64,000 nucleotides of DNA from Geodermatophilus obscurus (GTDB lineage: Bacteria > Actinomycetota > Actinomycetes > Mycobacteriales > Geodermatophilaceae), in contig NZ_FRDM01000018.1 of the NCBI RefSeq assembly GCF_900143215.1, forward strand, positions 17,191 to 81,190, read 5' to 3'. The notes beneath the pieces are model-generated. The model saw only the letters and a list, made by a program, of their open reading frames with translations, was not told where the DNA came from and did no database searches. The position numbers were made by a program, and so were the translations under genes. Shown here in pieces: positions 49,362-58,113 of this stretch. The first letter of the stretch is position 1, and each line of letters begins with the position of its first letter.

Positions 49362-50645
49362 ATGGGTGCACGGGCAGCCGGCCAGGACGGGAACGGCGTG
49401 TCCCTCCACGACGTGGAGACCCTGCTCTCCCGCACGCTCGCCCGGTACGAGCGCGTGCTGGCCAACGTCGCCGACGGCATCTACGGCCTCGACGCCGACG
49501 GGCGCGTCGAGTTCGTCAACCCGGCGGCGGTCCGCATCACCGGGCTCGCGGTGGAGGAGCAGCTCGGCCGCGACCAGCACGCGGTCATCCACGGCCGCCG
49601 CCCCGACGGCTCGCCGTACCCCAAGCACGAGTGCCCGGTCTGGCGCGCTCTCACGACCGGCCGGACGGTCACCGCTGAGGACGAGACCTTCTGGCACAGC
49701 GACGGCACGGCGGTGCCGATCGAGCTGATCGCCGTCCCCACGGTGGAGGACGGCGCGGTGACCGGGGTGGTGGTCTCCTTCCGGGACCTGACCGACCGGC
49801 TGGCGGCGCGGCGTCAGGCGGACGAGCTGCGCCGGGTGACCGCGCGGGCCGCGGCGGAGCGGGCCCTGTCGGACCGGCTGCAGCAGGCCCTGCTGACCCC
49901 GCCGCCGGAGCCGGACCACCTGCAGGTCGCCGTGCGGTACCGCCCGGCCGCCCACGAGGCACAGGTCGGCGGGGACTGGTACGACGCGTTCCTGCAGCCC
50001 GACGGCGCGACGGTGCTCGTGATCGGCGACGTCGTGGGGCACGACAGCAACGCCGCGGCGGCGATGGGCCAGCTCCGCGGCCTGCTGCGGGCGCTGGCCT
50101 ACGACAACGAGGAGCCACCGTCGGCGACGCTGTCCCGCACCGAGCACGTCGCCCGCGGGCTCGCGGTGAGCACGATGGCGACCGTGGTGCTCGCCCGCAT
50201 CGAGCGCCACCCGGACGTGCCCGTGGCCGGCACCCGCGTGCTGCGGTGGAGCAACGCCGGCCACCTGCCGCCGGTGCTGCTGGCGCCGGACGGCACCACG
50301 ACGCTGCTCGAGACCCGTCCCGACCTGGTGCTCGGCATCGACCCGGACGCGCCGCGCGCCGACCACACCGCCGAGCTGGCCGACGGCCAGACCCTGCTCC
50401 TGGTCACCGACGGCCTGGTCGAGCGCCGGGACAGCGACCTCGACGCGGGGCTGGCTGCGCTGCAGGAGGCGCTGCGCGACCTCGGCGGCACGCCGCTGGA
50501 GGAGCTCTGCGACACGCTCCTGGCCCGGATGCTGCCCGAGCCCGGCGCCGACGACGTCGCGATCGTCGCCGTCCGGACCTACCCCGAGGATCGTCCGCGG
50601 CCGCCCGAGGCCGGCCCCAACCGCCTGCCGCCCGGCGTCGACTGA
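49362..50645 (+). CDS. PAS domain PP2C-type (SpoIIE) protein phosphatase
   Basis: 427 residues. A PAS domain (about 30-150: VLANVADGIYGLDADGRVEFVNPAAVRITGL) with a Cys in HECPVWRAL, a coiled linker, then a SpoIIE/RsbU phosphatase domain: VGGDWYDAFLQPDGATVLVIGDVVGHDSNAAAAM, LRWSNAGHLPPVLL, LLLVTDGLVERRDSDLD and PGADDVAIVAVR. The metal-binding Asp residues are present. Such proteins dephosphorylate anti-anti-sigma factors in partner-switch stress control. No partner genes lie beside it. ATG 49362 follows GGAGGTGGCGGAG. Confidence 0.9.
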   Translation: MGARAAGQDGNGVSLHDVETLLSRTLARYERVLANVADGIYGLDADGRVEFVNPAAVRITGLAVEEQLGRDQHAVIHGRRPDGSPYPKHECPVWRALTTGRTVTAEDETFWHSDGTAVPIELIAVPTVEDGAVTGVVVSFRDLTDRLAARRQADELRRVTARAAAERALSDRLQQALLTPPPEPDHLQVAVRYRPAAHEAQVGGDWYDAFLQPDGATVLVIGDVVGHDSNAAAAMGQLRGLLRALAYDNEEPPSATLSRTEHVARGLAVSTMATVVLARIERHPDVPVAGTRVLRWSNAGHLPPVLLAPDGTTTLLETRPDLVLGIDPDAPRADHTAELADGQTLLLVTDGLVERRDSDLDAGLAALQEALRDLGGTPLEELCDTLLARMLPEPGADDVAIVAVRTYPEDRPRPPEAGPNRLPPGVD

Positions 50646-50793
50646 GGCGCGGCCGTCAGTGCAGCAGCGTGACGGCGTGCCCTCACCTACCGGTGCGCGC
50701 TCCGTAGGCCACCCAGGCCATGCACCTTGCCTCGAGCCACCGGCTGGCCTCGATGCTGCCGAGGATCGCGACGTGCGCGGCGCCAGGACAGCA

Positions 50794-50827
50794 CGGCGCC
50801 CGTCCCCTGGGAAGGGAGCGGGCGCCG
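50794..50827. terminator. Hairpin terminator after the PAS-SpoIIE gene
   Basis: Arms CGGCGCCCG (50794-50802) and CGGGCGCCG (50819-50827), with an inner TCCC/GGGA pairing. About 150 nt after the plus-strand stop codon. Confidence 0.7.
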
Positions 50828-50852
50828 CGGACGGCGTCCGGGCGCACCGTGT

Positions 50853-50890
50853 GGGGTCCTGGCTCGGCGTCGACGGTGAGCCAGGACCCC
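50853..50890 (-). terminator. Hairpin terminator after the DUF1416 gene
   Basis: Perfect 13-nt arms GGGGTCCTGGCTC (50853-50865) and GAGCCAGGACCCC (50878-50890), 12-nt loop. It lies 31 nt after the stop of the minus-strand DUF1416 gene. Confidence 0.8.
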
Positions 50891-50921
50891 GGACGATCAG
50901 GTCACCTGATCACCATCGAGC

Positions 50922-51215
50922 TCAGGCGATGGCGACGGTCGTCTCGTTCAGGCCGACGTCGGCGTCGAGCACGCGCTCACCCTTGCCGACCGGGGCCAGC
51001 GAGCGCAGCTTCCAGTTCCCCGGAGCGGCGAAGAAGCGGAACTCGCCCTCGGGGCTGGTCACCACCTCGGCGGTGAACTCGTCGGTGGCGTCGAGCAGCC
51101 GGACGTAGGCACCGGCGACGGGGGCGCCGTCGTGCCAGACCTGGCCCTGGATGACCGTCTGGGTCGTCAGGTCCACGCCGGCCAGCGTGCCGCCCTGCTG
51201 GGGTGCGCCGCACAT
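50922..51215 (-). CDS. DUF1416 protein (SseC-like)
   Basis: 97 residues: MCGAPQQGGTLAGVDLTTQTVIQGQVWHDGAPVAGAYVRLLDATDEFTAEVVTSPEGEFRFFAAPGNWKLRSL. A small beta-sandwich (carboxypeptidase-regulatory-like) protein conserved beside cysA/sseA sulfurtransferases, the Rv0814c (SseC2) counterpart. It starts two nt after the cysA stop, so it is co-translated. Probably involved in sulfur handling, exact role unknown. Confidence 0.9.
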   Translation of the reverse strand: MCGAPQQGGTLAGVDLTTQTVIQGQVWHDGAPVAGAYVRLLDATDEFTAEVVTSPEGEFRFFAAPGNWKLRSLAPVGKGERVLDADVGLNETTVAIA

Positions 51216-51217
51216 GC

Positions 51218-52051
51218 TCAGGCCCCCTTCGCGATCGGGACGCCGACGAGGGAGCCGTACTCGGTCCAGGAGCCGTCGTAGTTCTTGACGTTCTGGTGGC
51301 CGAGCAGCTCGCGCAGCACGAACCAGGTGTGGCTCGACCGCTCACCGATCCGGCAGTAGGCGATGGTGTCCTTGCCGGTGTCGAGGCCGGCCTCGGCGTA
51401 GAGCTCGGCCAGCTCCTCGTCGCTCTTGAAGGTGCCGTCCTCGTTGGCCGCCTTGCTCCACGGCACGTTCACCGCGGTGGGGATGTGGCCCGGGCGCTGC
51501 GCGCCCTCCTGCGGCAGGTGGGCGGGGGCGACCAGCTTGCCGGTGAACTCGTCGGGCGAGCGGACGTCGACCAGGTTCTTGGTGCCGATCGCGGCGACGA
51601 CCTCGTCGCGGAAGGCGCGGATCGAGACGTCGGGCTCGGAGGCCTTGTACTGCGTCGCCGGGCGGGAGACGGCGTCGGTGGACAGCGGGCGGCTGTCGAG
51701 CTCCCACTTCTTGCGGCCGCCGTCGATCAGCTTGACGTCGGAGTGGCCGTAGAGCTTGAAGTACCAGTACGCGTAGGCGGCGAACCAGTTGTTGTTGCCG
51801 CCGTAGAGGACGACGGTGTCGTCGTTGCTGATACCGCGCTCGGACAGCAGCTGCTCGAACTGCTCCCGGTCGACGAAGTCGCGGCGCAGCGGGTCCTGCA
51901 GGTCGGTCTTCCAGTCCAGCTTGACGGCGCCCTGGATGTGGCCCTTCTCGTAGGCGCTGGTGTCCTCGTCGACCTCGACGAAGACGATGCCGGGGGCGCC
52001 GATGTGCTCCTGGGCCCAGTCGGCGGTGACGAGCACGTCGTTGCGGCTCAT
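51218..52051 (-). CDS. cysA: Thiosulfate sulfurtransferase (rhodanese)
   Basis: 277 residues, two rhodanese domains. The C-terminal active loop is CRIGERSSH with the catalytic cysteine; the N-terminal domain is inactive (VLYGGNNNWFAAYAYWYFKLYGH). Further landmarks: DGGRKKWE, VDVRSPDEFTGKL and GHIPTAVNVPWSKA. Moves sulfane sulfur from thiosulfate to cyanide or thiols. Counterpart of Rv0815c. A cysteine-rich leader peptide lies about 180 nt upstream (52228-52302). Confidence 0.94.
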   Translation of the reverse strand: MSRNDVLVTADWAQEHIGAPGIVFVEVDEDTSAYEKGHIQGAVKLDWKTDLQDPLRRDFVDREQFEQLLSERGISNDDTVVLYGGNNNWFAAYAYWYFKLYGHSDVKLIDGGRKKWELDSRPLSTDAVSRPATQYKASEPDVSIRAFRDEVVAAIGTKNLVDVRSPDEFTGKLVAPAHLPQEGAQRPGHIPTAVNVPWSKAANEDGTFKSDEELAELYAEAGLDTGKDTIAYCRIGERSSHTWFVLRELLGHQNVKNYDGSWTEYGSLVGVPIAKGA

Positions 52052-52209
52052 GTGAGGTGTTCCTCCGTGGTCGGTGGGTGCGGTCGGTGGTGCGCGTGCG
52101 GGTCAGGCGGAGGGGGGTCCGGGTGCCCCGGGACGCGGCGCACCGTCCGGCGGTGCGACTGCAGGACACCTGGGTGCGGGGGCTTCCGGACGGCGGTCGG
52201 GGCACGTCT

Positions 52210-52227
52210 GGACGAGCGGGCTCGTCC
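52210..52227 (-). promoter_or_regulatory. Hairpin right after the cysteine-rich leader peptide
   Basis: In the transcript: GGACGAGCCCGCUCGUCC, a perfect 8-bp stem with a 2-nt loop starting directly after the leader peptide stop. It could act as an attenuator or hide a downstream signal, depending on where the ribosome stalls. Confidence 0.5.
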
Positions 52228-52302
52228 TCAGACGGCCGGACACAGGCAGCTGCCCACGCGGCACAGGTCGACTGTGCGGCGGGAGGTCAGCAGGAAGCCC
52301 AC
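52228..52302 (-). CDS. Cysteine-rich leader peptide upstream of cysA
   Basis: 24 residues starting MGFLLTSRRTVDL and ending CRVGSCLCPAV: three cysteines in the last eleven residues. This matches the small leader peptides found before sulfur genes in actinobacteria, and the polycysteine leaderless uORFs of mycobacteria that respond to cysteine. TATCCT lies seven nt before GTG 52302, so the mRNA should begin at the start codon. A hairpin follows the stop. Probably an attenuator for cysA-DUF1416. Confidence 0.85.
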   Translation of the reverse strand: MGFLLTSRRTVDLCRVGSCLCPAV

Positions 52303-52320
52303 AGGCGCGAGGATAACGGA

Positions 52321-52683
52321 TCACGCGTCCCTGCCCGCCCGGGAAGCGGCAGCGGGCACGTGCACCTCGACGACCGCGGCCAGCTCCGCGGGTCGTGGCG
52401 CCCCGCTGCTGCGGCCGACCAGCCGGCCCTCCCGGTCCAGGTAGAGCAGGGTCGGCGTGCGGTCGACGCCGAGCGCGCGGACGGCGTCGAGGTGGCTCTC
52501 CGCGTCGACCTCCACGTGGGCCAGACCGGGGCGGGTGGCCTGCAGCTGCCGCAGCCGCGCGCGGGTGGCCCGGCACGGCCCGCAGAACGCCGTCGAGAAC
52601 TGGACGACGGTCAGGTCGGCCCGCCCGGGGTGCACGCCCAGCCCCTCGAGCACCGCCCCGTGCGTCTGGTCCACGCCAGGCAC
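52321..52683 (-). CDS. Thioredoxin family protein
   Basis: 120 residues with the active site FSTAFCGPCRATRARLRQL and the cis-Pro segment DRTPTLLYLDREGRLVGR. Counterpart of Rv0816c (ThiX), upstream of cysA. Probably a cytoplasmic thiol-disulfide oxidoreductase tied to sulfur transfer. GTG 52683 used; TTG 52686 and GTG 52674 are alternatives. The leader peptide and promoter for cysA lie downstream of it, so the two are probably separate transcripts. Confidence 0.87.
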   Translation of the reverse strand: MPGVDQTHGAVLEGLGVHPGRADLTVVQFSTAFCGPCRATRARLRQLQATRPGLAHVEVDAESHLDAVRALGVDRTPTLLYLDREGRLVGRSSGAPRPAELAAVVEVHVPAAASRAGRDA

Positions 52684-52745
52684 CAACCCGGCCCCCCGCC
52701 CGGGTGTTCCGGCAGAGGACGGCCCGGCAAGGGCGCCGTCCTCTC

Positions 52746-53435
52746 TCAGGTGTCCAGCACCGTGTCGGTCGCCGCCACCTGCACCCGCACGCCGTCGTCC
52801 GCCGGCGCGACGCCGGTGACCTGCAGGCCGAAGGGCAGCTGCGGGATCCCGTAGCGCAGGTCGAGAGCGTCGCTGACCTGGTCGACGAAGGAGCCGGGCG
52901 CGTCGACGCCGGCGGTGGTGGCCTCCGCCACGTCGACCACCAGGGTGTCGCCGTCGAGCCGGACCGTGCCGGTCGCGATGAGCGGCACGGTCTGCCCCGC
53001 GATCTGCACGGTCGTCCCCACCCGCAGCCCGTCGCCGTCCCGGCTCACGGTCACGTCCTGGCCCAGTTCCCGGGACAGCAGGTCGTAGGGCACCGTCACC
53101 GTCCCGTCGACCCGCTCGACCGGCACCTGCTGCACCGATCCGGACAGGACGTCGGAGAGCGCCACCTGCACGCCCCGCAGCGAGACGTCGGCGCGGGTGC
53201 CCTCGGGCTGCCCCAGGTCGGCCCCGGTCAGGCCGATCCGCACGTCGTCGTACCGCCCGCCCACCGCCTGGGGAAGGAAGGGGAAGCCCCCGATCTCGAC
53301 CTCCGGCCGGCCGGTCAGCCCGCCGCGCTCGGCGACCAGCTGCGCCACCCGGTCCTCCGCGACCGCCTCGGCTCCCCGGTCGGCGGCGAGGGCGAGGCCA
53401 CCCAGGAGCAGCAGGACCACCAGCAGTGCGCGCAC
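52746..53435 (-). CDS. DUF2993 (LmeA-like) exported protein
   Basis: 229 residues: an N-terminal membrane anchor or signal (MRALLVVLLLLGGLALAADRG) and a DUF2993 domain, VEIGGFPFLPQAVGGRYDDVRIGLTGADLG...TRADVSLRGVQVALSDVLSG. LmeA of mycobacteria binds phospholipids and supports mannan elongation in the periplasm; this protein has the same architecture. GTG start at 53435, 10 nt after the upstream membrane protein stop, so a two-gene operon. Confidence 0.85.
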   Translation of the reverse strand: MRALLVVLLLLGGLALAADRGAEAVAEDRVAQLVAERGGLTGRPEVEIGGFPFLPQAVGGRYDDVRIGLTGADLGQPEGTRADVSLRGVQVALSDVLSGSVQQVPVERVDGTVTVPYDLLSRELGQDVTVSRDGDGLRVGTTVQIAGQTVPLIATGTVRLDGDTLVVDVAEATTAGVDAPGSFVDQVSDALDLRYGIPQLPFGLQVTGVAPADDGVRVQVAATDTVLDT

Positions 53436-53445
53436 GGACGGCCGC

Positions 53446-54264
53446 TCAGAGGGCGTGCTGCAGCAGCAGGGAGAAGGCCACCGGGGCGGCCGCGGCGACC
53501 GGCAGCACCGCCTGCAACAGGGTCGCCGCCCACGGCCGGCCTGGTCCGCCCGCGACGACGTAGGACGCGGCCAGGCCGACCAGCGCGGCGACCCCGCCCA
53601 GGACGAGGCCGGCGAGGAGCGCACCGAGCACCGCGGCTCCGTCGCCGGCACCCGAGCGGACCACCGCGACGGCGACGCCCGCCAGCACCGCCAGCACCAG
53701 GCCGGGCACCCCGCGCGGCACGCGCGCCGCGACCGGCGGCCGGGGCAGCACCAGGTCGACGAGGGGGCCCACCGCCAGCGCCGTCCCGACGACGAGCAGC
53801 GTGGTGGCGCCTGCGGTCGCGTCACCCGCCCGGGGCAGCAGGAGGAGCACGGCGAGCGCGCAGACCGCGCAGACCAGCAGCAGGACGCCGGCCAGCGAGC
53901 CGACGACGTCGGCGCGCGGCGCCCGGCGCAGCATCTGGTGCAGCACCGCGGCGAGCAGGCCCAGCCCCGGGACGGCGAGCAGCGCGCCGATCTCCGGCCG
54001 CTCGGGCAGCACGACCAGCAGGTCCGCGCCGGCCGCCGCGGCGAGCCCGAGCGCGGGCCCGCCGGCCCGGGCCGGGATGCCGGTCGCCGGCACCCACGCG
54101 AGGACCAGGGCCACCTGCAGGAGGGCGACCGCGGCCAGCCGGCCCGCGTCGCCCGCGGCCGCGGGCAGCCCGACCAGCAGAGCCGTCGCCGCCACGACCG
54201 CGGCGGCCGTGGGCAGGTGCCACGCGCGGGCGGAGAGCCCGGACCCCACCTCGGTCGCCGTCAC
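53446..54264 (-). CDS. Polytopic membrane protein of unknown function
   Basis: 272 residues with about nine predicted helices, Ala/Leu/Val-rich and with few charged residues. No family signature recognised. Followed by DUF2993, which points to the envelope. By position it corresponds to Rv0817c, though I did not see clear sequence identity. Divergent from glnR, with 255 nt between. Confidence 0.65.
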   Translation of the reverse strand: MTATEVGSGLSARAWHLPTAAAVVAATALLVGLPAAAGDAGRLAAVALLQVALVLAWVPATGIPARAGGPALGLAAAAGADLLVVLPERPEIGALLAVPGLGLLAAVLHQMLRRAPRADVVGSLAGVLLLVCAVCALAVLLLLPRAGDATAGATTLLVVGTALAVGPLVDLVLPRPPVAARVPRGVPGLVLAVLAGVAVAVVRSGAGDGAAVLGALLAGLVLGGVAALVGLAASYVVAGGPGRPWAATLLQAVLPVAAAAPVAFSLLLQHAL

Positions 54265-54519
54265 GGGGCGATCGTCGCAGACACCCGGCGCCCGATCCGC
54301 TCGACCGGCGGCGCGACGGCCCCGCCCCGGCGTGTCCGGAGCCGGGGACCACCTCCCCGGGTCGGCCGCCCGCCGTCGGTGTGCGGACGGCCAGGTGTCG
54401 CGATCTGGTTGCGAGCCGGGATCGCGGCGACCCGTCGGCTATCCTGCTGGCTCATCGACAGCGCTGTCGTGGGCCCCCCGGACGACACTTGTCGTCCCCG
54501 GCTCCCCTGAGGAGACGTC

Positions 54520-55269
54520 ATGCGACTCGTGCTCATGACCGCCGCACGTCAGGCCACGACCGAGGTGCTGCCCGCCCTCGGCCTGCTGGGCCACCACGTC
54601 CGCGTGGTCGCACCGGAGCTGTCGAGCCTGCTGGACGGGAACTCCGGCGACGTCGTCCTCGTCGACGCGCGGCACGACCTCATCCAGGCCCGGACCCTGT
54701 GCGGGCTGCTCTCCTCCACCGGCGTGGCCTCCGCGCTGGTCGCCGTCCTCTCCGAGGGTGGGCTGGTCGCGCTGTCGGCCGACTGGGGCGTCGACGACGT
54801 CCTGCTCGACACCGCCGGCCCGGCCGAGGTCGACGCCCGCCTCAAGTGGGCCACCGCCCGCCGGCTGGCCGCCACCTCCCCCGTCGACGGCGCCGACAGC
54901 GGCGTGACGCAGGCGGGGGAGCTGGTCATCGACGAGCACAGCTACTCCGCGAAGCTGCGCGGCCGCCCGCTCGACCTCACCTACAAGGAGTTCGAGCTGC
55001 TGAAGTACCTGGCCCAGCACCCGGGCCGGGTCTTCTCCCGGGCGCAGCTGCTGCAGGAGATCTGGGGCTACGACTACTTCGGCGGCACCCGCACCGTCGA
55101 CGTCCACGTGCGCCGGCTGCGGGCCAAGCTCGGCACCGAGCACGAGGCGCTGATCGGCACCGTGCGCAACGTCGGCTACAAGCTCGACCAGCAGGTCGCC
55201 GACTCGACCGCGGCCGCCGCGCGGTCCGGGTCGAGGTCCCGGCCCGAGACCGACACCAAGCTGGTCTGA
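54520..55269 (+). CDS. glnR: Nitrogen regulator GlnR (OmpR-type)
   Basis: 249 residues. The receiver-like domain is atypical ([40 protein letters not shown]) as in GlnR, which works without phosphorylation. The winged helix [55 protein letters not shown]...[12 protein letters not shown] is nearly the Streptomyces GlnR sequence. It governs nitrogen assimilation genes. ATG 54520 follows GAGGAG. mshD follows, its start overlapping the GlnR stop region. Counterpart of Rv0818. Confidence 0.93.
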   Translation: MRLVLMTAARQATTEVLPALGLLGHHVRVVAPELSSLLDGNSGDVVLVDARHDLIQARTLCGLLSSTGVASALVAVLSEGGLVALSADWGVDDVLLDTAGPAEVDARLKWATARRLAATSPVDGADSGVTQAGELVIDEHSYSAKLRGRPLDLTYKEFELLKYLAQHPGRVFSRAQLLQEIWGYDYFGGTRTVDVHVRRLRAKLGTEHEALIGTVRNVGYKLDQQVADSTAAAARSGSRSRPETDTKLV

Positions 55270-55276
55270 GGCCCCC

Positions 55277-56200
55277 CTGTCCGCTCCCCTCGTCCGGGAC
55301 GTCGACCGGCTCGACCCGGCCGGCGTCGCCGCGGTCCTCGCGCTGCTGCGCGCGGCGACCGCGGCCGACGGCGTCCGCCCGCTGTCGGAGGAGGCCGAGC
55401 TGCGGCTGCAGCACGGCGGTCCGGCCGGCGGGCGGGACGTGCTGGCCACCGCCGCCGACGGGGCGCTGACCGGCTACGCGCGGTTCGAGGGCGGCGACGG
55501 CACCGGGGACGCCGAGGCCGAGCTCGTCGTCGCGCCCGGGTCCCGGCGGCGGGGCGCCGGCCGCGCGCTGCTGACCCGGCTCGAGGAGCTGGCCGGGGAC
55601 CGTCCGCTGCGGGTGTGGGCCCACGGCGACCTGCCCGGGTCGGCCGAACTGGCGCAGCGGCACGGCTACGAGCGGGCGCGGGTGCTGCTGCAGATGCGCC
55701 GCGAGCTGGCGGGGGTCGACCCCGAGCCCCGGCTGCGGCTGCCCGAGGGCGTGCAGGTGCGCACGTTCCGGCCCGGCACCGACGAGCGGGCCTGGCTGCG
55801 CACCAACGCCCGGGCCTTCGCCTCCCACCCGGAGCAGGGCAACTGGACGGCGGAGGACCTGCGGCTGCGCGAGGCCGAGCCCTGGTTCGACCCGGCCGGC
55901 TTCTTCCTCGCCTGGGACGGCGACCGGCTGCTGGGCTCCCACTGGACGAAGGTCCACCCGCCGGGCGACGAGGGGCCGGAGGCGGTCGGCGAGGTCTACG
56001 TGCTGGGCGTCGACCCGGACGCGCAGGGCCTGGGCCTGGGCCGTGCGCTGACCGACGTGGGGCTGGCCCACCTGCGCCGCCTGGGGCTGCGTCAGGTGCT
56101 GCTCTACGTCGAGGAGGACAACACCGCGGCGGTGACGCTCTACGAGCGCAGCGGCTTCACCCGGCACGCCGTCGACGTGTCCTGGCGCCGCGCTCCGTAG
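55277..56200 (+). CDS. mshD: Mycothiol synthase
   Basis: Last step of mycothiol synthesis: acetyl-CoA-dependent acetylation of Cys-GlcN-Ins. 307 residues with two GNAT domains: ADGVRPLSEEAELRLQHGG and ELVVAPGSRRRGAGRALLTRL in the first, NARAFASHPEQGNWTAEDL, VLGVDPDAQGLGLGRALTDVGLAHL and VLLYVEEDNTAAVTLYERSGF in the second. No ATG, GTG or TTG precedes the conserved N-terminus; CTG 55277, with GAGG at 55268-55271 five nt before it, is the only fitting start. GTG 55439 would remove the first helix of domain 1. Counterpart of Rv0819. Confidence 0.92.
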   Translation: MSAPLVRDVDRLDPAGVAAVLALLRAATAADGVRPLSEEAELRLQHGGPAGGRDVLATAADGALTGYARFEGGDGTGDAEAELVVAPGSRRRGAGRALLTRLEELAGDRPLRVWAHGDLPGSAELAQRHGYERARVLLQMRRELAGVDPEPRLRLPEGVQVRTFRPGTDERAWLRTNARAFASHPEQGNWTAEDLRLREAEPWFDPAGFFLAWDGDRLLGSHWTKVHPPGDEGPEAVGEVYVLGVDPDAQGLGLGRALTDVGLAHLRRLGLRQVLLYVEEDNTAAVTLYERSGFTRHAVDVSWRRAP

Positions 56201-56466
56201 GGCTCCCGCTGCGTCCGCTCACCACTCCTACCGGGCCGGGCACCTGGATGGACGCGCTCCGGTCCTGCCGTCCGGTCCGGACGGTCGTCCGCCGCCGGAC
56301 TGGTGATCGACCCGACCTCGGGGAGCCGTCTCGACCGCCTGCTCGCGAGCCCACCGGCGCGCTCCCGCTCGGCCTCGTACCGCGCGGTCGACCGGGTGCC
56401 CAGCGCGATGACCACCCCGATCAGTGCGGCAAACCCCAGCGCGGTGATCGCCGGCCACAGGAGCAC
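56140..56466 (-). CDS. Small single-helix membrane protein
   Basis: 108 residues from GTG 56466, with GGAGG seven nt upstream. One N-terminal helix (LLWPAITALGFAALIGVVIALG) followed by a hydrophilic Arg-rich tail. The 3' end overlaps the end of mshD on the other strand by 61 nt, which is unusual; the true protein may be shorter or the frame a shadow. Good ribosome-binding site and a clean helix argue for a gene. Confidence 0.45.
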   Translation of the reverse strand: MLLWPAITALGFAALIGVVIALGTRSTARYEAERERAGGLASRRSRRLPEVGSITSPAADDRPDRTAGPERVHPGARPGRSGERTQREPYGARRQDTSTACRVKPLRS

Positions 56467-56771
56467 CGCTGCACCTCCGTGCGCTCGTCCGTGGTGGCAC
56501 GGGGCGCGAGCCACGGGAGCCGGACGGGAGGACCCCTCCCACCGGGTACGGGAGCGGGCGTCCTGAGTCCGGCTGCCCGTCCCCGCTCCCCCGCTCGGGC
56601 CCTCGACGAGCCCGGGACATCCGGCCCAGGGCACCTGAACAGCGGCGAGCGACCGGCGGGAGTCCGGCGGGCGGGCGGCCGGTCACGGGCAGGTGTCCAC
56701 CTCCTGGTGACCGGCACCGGAAGGGTCCGCCCCGGGTGCCGGCGCGGATGGCCACGAGCCGACACGCCCCC

Positions 56772-56844
56772 GTTCACCGGTTGGACGTGAGCCGGACCAC
56801 ACCGCGTGGAGCAAGCCTCGGCCGCCGTTCACCTGTCGTTCACC
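56772..56844 (+). promoter_or_regulatory. PHO box upstream of pstS
   Basis: GTTCACCTGTCGTTCACC at 56827-56844, two perfect heptamers with an 11-nt period, plus a single GTTCACC at 56772-56778. Matches the PhoP/RegX3 direct-repeat site and the array at 20779-20807. It lies 104 nt upstream of the pstS start. Confidence 0.82.
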
Positions 56845-56947
56845 GGTGGACGGGGAGGCGTCCACCTCGGCTCCCTAGCGTCGGTCCTCGATGGTCCCGC
56901 GCTGCCCGGCAGAAGGTCTGGGCACACACAGTGGAAAGGCCACTCCC

Positions 56948-58060
56948 GTGGAGCTCAGCACCACCTCGCGCGCTGTCGTGCTCTCGGCCGCGCTCGCCGG
57001 CACCCTCGCGCTGACCGCGTGCGGCGCCGCCAACGAGGAGAACGCCGGTGCTGGCAGCGCCGGCGCCGGCGACTCCACCGAGCTGAGCGGCGCCCTCGAC
57101 GGCGCCGGTGCCAGCAGCCAGCAGGCCGCCATGCAGGGCTGGAGCGCCGGCTACTCGGGCGTGCAGCCCGGCGTGACCGTGAACTACGACCCCGTGGGCT
57201 CCGGCGGGGGCCGCGAGCAGTTCCTCGCCGGCGGCGTGGACTTCGCCGGCTCCGACGCCGCGCTCGACGAGGAGGAGCTGCCCGCCGCGCAGGAGCGCTG
57301 CGCCGGTGGGGAGGTCTTCGAGCTGCCGAACTACATCTCGCCGATCGCGGTCGTCCACAACCTCGAGGGCGTCGACGAGCTCAACCTCTCGCCCGAGGTG
57401 GTCGCCGGCATCTTCGACCAGCGGATCACGACCTGGAACGACCCGGCGATCGCCGCCGACAACCCCGGGGCATCGCTGCCGGACCTGCCGATCACCCCGG
57501 TCAACCGCTCGGACGAGTCGGGCACCACCGAGAACTTTACCGAGTACCTGGCCGCCGCGGCCGGCGAGGCCTGGCCGCACGAGCCGGACGGCAACTGGCC
57601 GGTCCCCGGCGGCGAGGCCGCCCAGGGCACCTCCGGCGTCGTCAGCGCTGTCAGCGGCGGCAACGGCACCATCGGCTACGCCGACCTCTCGCAGGCCGGC
57701 GAGCTGGGCGTGGCGAACATCGGCGTGGGCGAGGAGTTCGTGACCCCGACGCCCGAGGCCGCGGCCGCGGTGGTGGAGAACTCCGAGCGGATCGAGGGCC
57801 GGGGCCGGTACGACTTCGCCATCGAGCTGGCCCGCGACACCGCGGAGTCCGGCAGCTACCCGATCGTGCTGGTCAGCTACCACATCGGCTGCATCTCGTA
57901 CGACGACTCGGAGACCGCCGGACTGGTGGCCGACTTCATGGGGTACGTGATCAGCGAGGAGGGCCAGCAGGCCGCGGCCGAGGCCGCGGGTTCCGCGCCC
58001 ATCTCCGACGCGCTGCGCGAGCAGGCCCGGACCGCGGTGGACGCGATCACCGCGGGCTGA
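56948..58060 (+). CDS. pstS: Phosphate-binding lipoprotein PstS
   Basis: 370 residues. Signal peptide with lipobox LALTACGAANEENAG (Cys about residue 23). Phosphate-binding landmarks: GAGASSQQAAMQGWSAGYSG, YDPVGSGGGREQFLAGGVDFAGSDA, ITPVNRSDESGTTENFTEYL and YPIVLVSYHIGCISYDD. Captures phosphate outside the membrane for PstCA. GTG 56948, preceded by a PHO box. A stem-loop at 58076-58113 follows it inside the operon. Confidence 0.95.
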   Translation: MELSTTSRAVVLSAALAGTLALTACGAANEENAGAGSAGAGDSTELSGALDGAGASSQQAAMQGWSAGYSGVQPGVTVNYDPVGSGGGREQFLAGGVDFAGSDAALDEEELPAAQERCAGGEVFELPNYISPIAVVHNLEGVDELNLSPEVVAGIFDQRITTWNDPAIAADNPGASLPDLPITPVNRSDESGTTENFTEYLAAAAGEAWPHEPDGNWPVPGGEAAQGTSGVVSAVSGGNGTIGYADLSQAGELGVANIGVGEEFVTPTPEAAAAVVENSERIEGRGRYDFAIELARDTAESGSYPIVLVSYHIGCISYDDSETAGLVADFMGYVISEEGQQAAAEAAGSAPISDALREQARTAVDAITAG

Positions 58061-58075
58061 GCACACAATGACCGG

Positions 58076-58113
58076 CGACGGCCCGGAGTGCCCGACGGCG
58101 CCCCGGGCCGTCG
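58076..58113 (+). terminator. Intra-operon stem-loop between pstS and pstC
   Basis: Arms CGACGGCCCGG (58076-58086) and CCGGGCCGTCG (58103-58113), 16-nt loop. Likely lowers read-through so that more PstS than PstCAB is made, or protects the pstS mRNA 3' end. Confidence 0.65.
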
